From Periplaneta americana (taxonomy: Eukaryota; Arthropoda; Insecta; Blattodea; Blattidae): a DNA stretch of 64,000 nt. The stretch covers positions 128,131,914 to 128,195,913 of the forward strand of contig NC_091130.1 in assembly GCF_040183065.1 (NCBI RefSeq), given 5' to 3'. Below the pieces are notes generated by a model, which saw only the letters and a program-made list of their open reading frames with translations, was not told where the DNA came from and searched no databases. A program made the translations under genes and the position numbers. Below, in pieces: positions 59,407 through 64,000 of this stretch. How positions within the stretch are numbered: position 1 is the stretch's first letter; each line of letters opens with the position of its first letter.

Positions 59407-59445
59407 AGATCAAGTGATCATGATGACTTGACGTGGGATTGGTAG
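59407..59445 (+). CDS. Candidate short terminal exon
   Basis: A strong polypyrimidine acceptor (ctctttcttttttttccag) is followed by AGA TCA AGT ... encoding RSSDHDDLTWDW and TAG. The acidic/aromatic tail looks like a real C-terminus. It would join in phase 0 to the open segment ending 51415 or to the exon ending 50208. Too short to be sure. Confidence 0.2.
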   Translation, partial: RSSDHDDLTWDW

Positions 59446-61409
59446 CAGAAGTTTCTCCAAGCTGTTGTCCTGTCCAGGCAAGAAATGTATGTCATCAATG
59501 ATGTGTTACTGATTTTGTCATTTGTTTCTTGATAATTTCGATGCAAAATTAGGCATGTGTTTATATGTTAAAAAATTTAATAAGGCTATAATGATACCCT
59601 TGCCATGCAAAAGGCAGAATTTGTGTATTAAAGCCAGGGACCAAACATCGCAGTAAGAGCAAGGTATATTTGCATGGTATGGTGCTTTGTGTTATTTTAC
59701 TTATGGATGCTGCTTTTAATCCATTCAGCTCTGGAAATTCTGTCAGGCTATATAGGCTATATTAGAGAGAAACTCTAATGGCTTCATTAAAATATAATTT
59801 TTAGGCAAATTCCCAATAACTTTTTTGTCTCAGCTTTTCAAAAAATTCTGTTATCTGGAATTTCATAAAATTAATCGGTAAGAATTGAAGAAGCAAGCTG
59901 TATTTCAGAGCTGAATGTTCATGGCTTTTTTTGTACTTCATCCTGGTTTATTTATTTTTTTCAGACTCGAATTTTTAAACACTTTCACTGCTACCTTTGC
60001 ATTGCATTTGTGATCGCGATATGCAAATGGCATATATAGTATTTGAATGTTTAAACTACTTATACTACTATGCAAGAATGATTCTATTACCAGCATCCAA
60101 AAGACTTGGTTAAGTGTTGTAATGAGGTGATTACACGGATTGGCCTTCACAAGGAATTTTTTTTTTCCTCTCCCACACCCTGTGGTGAAGTAAGGAGTCA
60201 TTCAGATGCTAGTTCATAGACTGTTGGCAACCGAGTAAGAACAAAAGTTTCTGTAATATGTAGAGAGCAAAAATAGGAGGTATTTTGAGCATCATTTTCA
60301 AAATTGAAAAGTTCCAGGAAAAAAAATTAAGATAAAAAAATATTAGCTTTTCTTGAGGAACTTTGATCTTGCAGCAGTCAGTCTGCATACCATTAAAATT
60401 GGGGTGTGGAAAGCAGTATGTTGTCAAGTTAGTGTGTTTGGGTCCAATTTTTCTTTTGGTTTAAGAATATTCTCGCATCTTTCCTGCCAGGGAGCCAGAG
60501 TATGTCAAAATAGCTAGTTTTGAGGACAGAAGTTTGAAGTGTCTAAATCAGTGACAACTTAAATTCTTGAGGATTTGAAATGAATGAAATTTCAAAATAC
60601 TTGTGAATCTGATTTATCTGAATTGCGTAGGTTCTTATTCTGCTTATTGCGAAATGACTTGCATTGTGAGGACCCATGAAAATTTTTTTTTTTTTTTTTT
60701 TTTTTACTTCGCTTAGTACCTGGCATGAAAGATATCTTTTTGTACTGCTATTCTAACTGGGCAAATCTTGCCATTATTTGTCTAATCTTAGGTTCGAGCA
60801 TATGGCGGGTGGGTGGGAAAAGTGCATTAACTCCGTAAAAGTTGTTTTCGAGGAAAATAGTTTTTAAAGTTCCCCAAAATTCTCATTCGTGTATTTTTAC
60901 TTCGTGATCCTTGTATAGTGTTTGCTATAGTGTTAACTTTTCTCAAAACTATCTGGAAGTCAATTTTAATTTAAGAATCTAAATGAGTTTAAATGTAAGA
61001 GGATGATGAAAAATAGGAGTTAAGGCACTTTTGCCCCCACCCGCCATATGTGGTATCCTCGTTCATCTTTATCATTGAAACGGTTATATTTATATTGTTG
61101 GACTTAACAGAAGTTCTCCCCTTCTCCCAACAACAGGTACTGTTCTTGACCATGTACCTGAAGTACACATACTCTTTAAGAGTACTTATTGAACCATGGA
61201 AGATGAAATTGCATTGCACCATGGAGAAATTATGGGATGGTGGCAAGAGAAATCGGGTTTTTTCTGCGATTGTTTGTGCCCATGTTCAACTTGGATTGAT
61301 CAGGGTTTTTAATCCGATCTACAGTTTGATCAATGGTGCACTTTTTTTGCTGGCCAAATTTGTGTTCATAATCAGTTCATTCAAATAAACATGTTGTGGC
61401 AAGTTACTG

Positions 61410-61410
<1 letters not shown>

Positions 61411-61441
<31 letters not shown>
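61411..61441. repeat. (ATT)n microsatellite
   Basis: About ten ATT units followed by taataatattaattattt. Confidence 0.9.
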
Positions 61442-61444
<3 letters not shown>

Positions 61445-62946
61445 AATATTAATTATTTATAATTTCAAGTTGAAATACATCTTTCACGATGTATTTACTA
61501 GAAATCTTACCACAAGCTATTTGAAATTGGCATTCTTACTGTGGATGTGCTCTGGATTGGTTTATGCTTCTCGACACTAGTGACATCTATCAGCTACACT
61601 CTCAGAGCTGAGGTGATCCTGCCACTTGCACTAAAAGAATTCAGGGAATGCAGCTTCTCCTCCTCCAAGTATACAAAGTTTGGGATTGAATTGGATGGAT
61701 GAATGTCTATGTCCTTGTAAATAAGATATATTCGACAACTTCAAATTTTTACACAATTAAGAGTATTATTCAAATGGAGGTCGTGTTTACATGCTGTAAT
61801 TTTGTAGTTTAAGTCGTCTAATATGGTTGAATATGTTCTTTTAGAACATCTAATTTAATGAGGACATATGTTGTGCGGATTGAAAGTCATACATATTTTG
61901 AATGGAGAGGAACTAAATTTTAACTTTGTTAAATATTCATGCACACTTCTAAGAGTATTTGTTAAGATCAACAAAACTACATATTATGATAAAATAAATC
62001 GTATTCTATCAATTTCTGGTTATCTCGTCACTTTTAATCTATGTCAAGAAGTATGAATTGATACATAAAACAGCAACATAATTATATCGAGCTATAGTTA
62101 AGGATTACATTGAAATTAATTTTTAAAAATTCCGTCATCTTCTGGTGTGCTTTGGACATGAGGTATGTGGTTACCATTTGCCGGAGATTGTTGGGAACTT
62201 CAAATTTGGTGGGGGAAAAAAATGTAATTTTATTCGAGGGAGTAAGGTTGTAGTGGATTGTGCTGCATGTTAAAATTTTTCATTTCGTCCAGAAGCTAAA
62301 TTTCACGTTGCCTTAATGTCATTTACCACAGTAAATGTGAAGCGTTGATACTTCAATGACTCCGGTCTACATTGTGTATCAAACATGCCATTGTAGATGT
62401 GTGAAATTCCCTAATTGTAGTTACCATTTCAGTAGAGGAGCTTATTACTTAATTGTGTAGTCTACTGCTCGATATTAGTAATTTTCTCTTACACGGTTCA
62501 AAATTTTCACTTCTCCCATAATCTTCTGCTCTGGCTATTCTTTGTACGTGCGTGTAATAATCTGCATTTATTTAAATTTGATAGTTTTACTGGTAGGCAT
62601 TCTATGAATATATCTATTAGCCACTGATGTTGAAAGAAAACTTACGCAAAGATGTTTACTTTCATTTTGGCAATGTAATCAAGTTTGACATAATTTCCTC
62701 TCTCAAAGTTCACTCTATGCCAAAAGGAGAAAGTCTTTGTGGGTTGGGGGTGCAGCGGTAAATTGTTGGTATTATTAGACTTCAGCGCATGTTATTTGAC
62801 ATAGCATAAACATACTACCTGATCAGCATTCGATTTAATTTCTCCATATAGGAAGCTGCACATGTTTTTGAACAGTAATTCTTCTGCTTCTTGTGTTCAT
62901 GTATCACTCCAGTAGATGATGTAATACTCAGAAAATTGTAACACCT

Positions 62947-63085
62947 AGTTTTCTCCCAGTTGGTTGGCAGTACATGCTTCACCAGTGTAATGCTTGGAAA
63001 CCTCTAGCACTTAGTTTCCTCCTGGTTGGTAGGCAGTACTCGGGAAAATTTTTAGCACCTTTTCTCCAGGTTGGTAGGCAGTATG
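62947..63085. repeat. Three-copy imperfect tandem repeat
   Basis: The word tttctcc(c/t)(a/g)gttggtaggcagta recurs at about 62950, 63017 and 63061, each preceded by 'agcacc(t)' or 'acacctag' variants. Confidence 0.8.
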
Positions 63086-64000
63086 CATTTCTCCTTAGGC
63101 AAATCAATTTCATGAGTGGACAGCTGTATAATAAATTTCTTACAGAAATTTACGTAGGATATGTGTGCTTTCGTTGTTTTGGTACAGATTATTTCTTACA
63201 ATTGAAATTCATTGTTTTGGGTAAATAAGCGTCTTTGACAAATAAATATGCAATGTAGTCACTATTCAACAATGTTAATGAATTTAAATTCTTAAAATAT
63301 AATTAAATTACGATAAATAATTGAAACAGTTGTGTGAACACCATTTTTTCATGAAGGCACAAAATCTGATCATTGATCCGTCACTGTTATAATTGAGATT
63401 GGGAAGCAGTAACCCCGAAACATGTCTAATAAGAAGGCTTGATGAAAAAATTGTGGTTATACTACCGTTTCAATTATTTATTGTATTTTAATTGTATTTT
63501 GGGAATATAGCATCTTTGGTTAACAAAAACATCCTCATTTTTTAGGAATTAGGAAGATAGTTCAGCTGTATGTCAGGAGAATTTTCAGGAGTGAAAAAAT
63601 ATTTAGCTGAGTTCTGCTGAATAATTCGAAACTCAGAATTGTCTTTATTTCCAACAGGGTTCACTGAAATAATGGCATAAATGTGTTCAGGGCAACATAA
63701 CTTAATTGCATATGATCGGTACTTACTGTATTGTGAAAATAAAAATTCCATCGTATTCTAGAATGTACTGTGCTATTTCAGCAGTTGCCATTTACATTTA
63801 CACGTCTGTTCCTTGAATCAAGATCATCAGTAGAAATAATATTGTGAGAAGTTCAATTCATTTACTGATGTACGAGATAAACTGCTGCCTCTACTACTAG
63901 CAGCCCTCCATCTCCCACTCATCTCTATCCTGCATTCGTGAACTAAATTCTGTCTGTGGCTTATAAGTCTTCTTTCTGATCAAATCTTTTCGAGCGCTTG

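Larger units (their letters stand above)
58565..64000. other. Distal intronic or intergenic DNA
   Basis: AT-rich. Contains T tracts (60679-60706), an ATT array near 61411-61441 and a three-copy tandem repeat at 62947-63085. Minus- and plus-strand ORFs are without protein character. No further lola zinc-finger exon is visible. Confidence 0.5.

Noticed and set aside
61050-61388. 112-codon plus-strand ORF with hydrophobic stretches
   Set aside because: AT-rich hydrophobic residues from T-rich DNA; no recognised domain, no splice sites of note.
1-64000. CRISPR arrays, bacterial operons or phage genes
   Set aside because: Direct repeats found are simple tandem or microsatellite types; the window is clearly eukaryotic with spliced exons.

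Overview
The window reads as AT-rich insect chromosomal DNA, most likely from a blattodean (cockroach or termite). The evidence is spliced genes with very long introns, abundant ATT microsatellites, tRNA-derived SINEs, and relics of LINE, Penelope, mariner, hAT and Tigger elements. The LINE 3' end at about 29.8-30.5 kb resembles sequences I associate with cockroach genomes. No species can be fixed from the sequence alone.

The one gene I can identify confidently is a plus-strand orthologue of longitudinals lacking (lola), the BTB transcription factor of axon guidance. Two constant coding exons (4176-4349 and 4466-5423) encode the BTB/POZ domain, a Pro/Ser linker with a basic stretch, and an acidic tail. 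The second ends in phase 1. More than 30 kb downstream lie mutually exclusive 3' exons, and every recognisable one has an acceptor in the matching phase. These are a Pipsqueak-like helix-turn-helix exon (18426-18787), a 90-nt internal exon (39344-39433), and four tandem zinc-finger terminal exons between 45.7 and 47.9 kb, each with one C2HC and one C2H2 finger. A fifth kind of 3' exon is possible at 16465-16862: an intact CENP-B/Tigger-type DNA-binding domain behind an AG acceptor in the same phase. It may be a transposase domain captured by lola, and it is the most interesting item here.

The rest is intron packed with repeats. From left to right: a hAT-like element holding a Penelope reverse transcriptase piece (7.6-9.2 kb); a LINE 3' end on the minus strand (11.4-12.2 kb); a mariner relic (14.6-15.1 kb); SINE copies with target-site duplications (17.1 and 21.6 kb); a GC-rich foldback (19.3-19.8 kb); a hAT MITE with a second MITE nested inside (21.0-21.4 kb); a Tigger-like element (23.7-25.8 kb) carrying a large tRNA-bearing palindrome and a SINE; transposase relics at 26.8-27.4, 28.9-29.3 and 36.8-37.1 kb; a LINE 3' end at 29.8-30.5 kb; a MITE at 38.65 kb; a 758-bp long-TIR mariner MITE at 53.1-53.8 kb; and a degraded protein-coding repeat on the minus strand at 54.5-57.4 kb. 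The last 16 kb has no recognisable lola exon, so further variable exons probably lie beyond the window.

Several weak open exons (about 0.3, 32.0, 44.1-44.6, 50.1, 51.3 and 59.4 kb) are listed as candidates only. Some share the lola splice phase.
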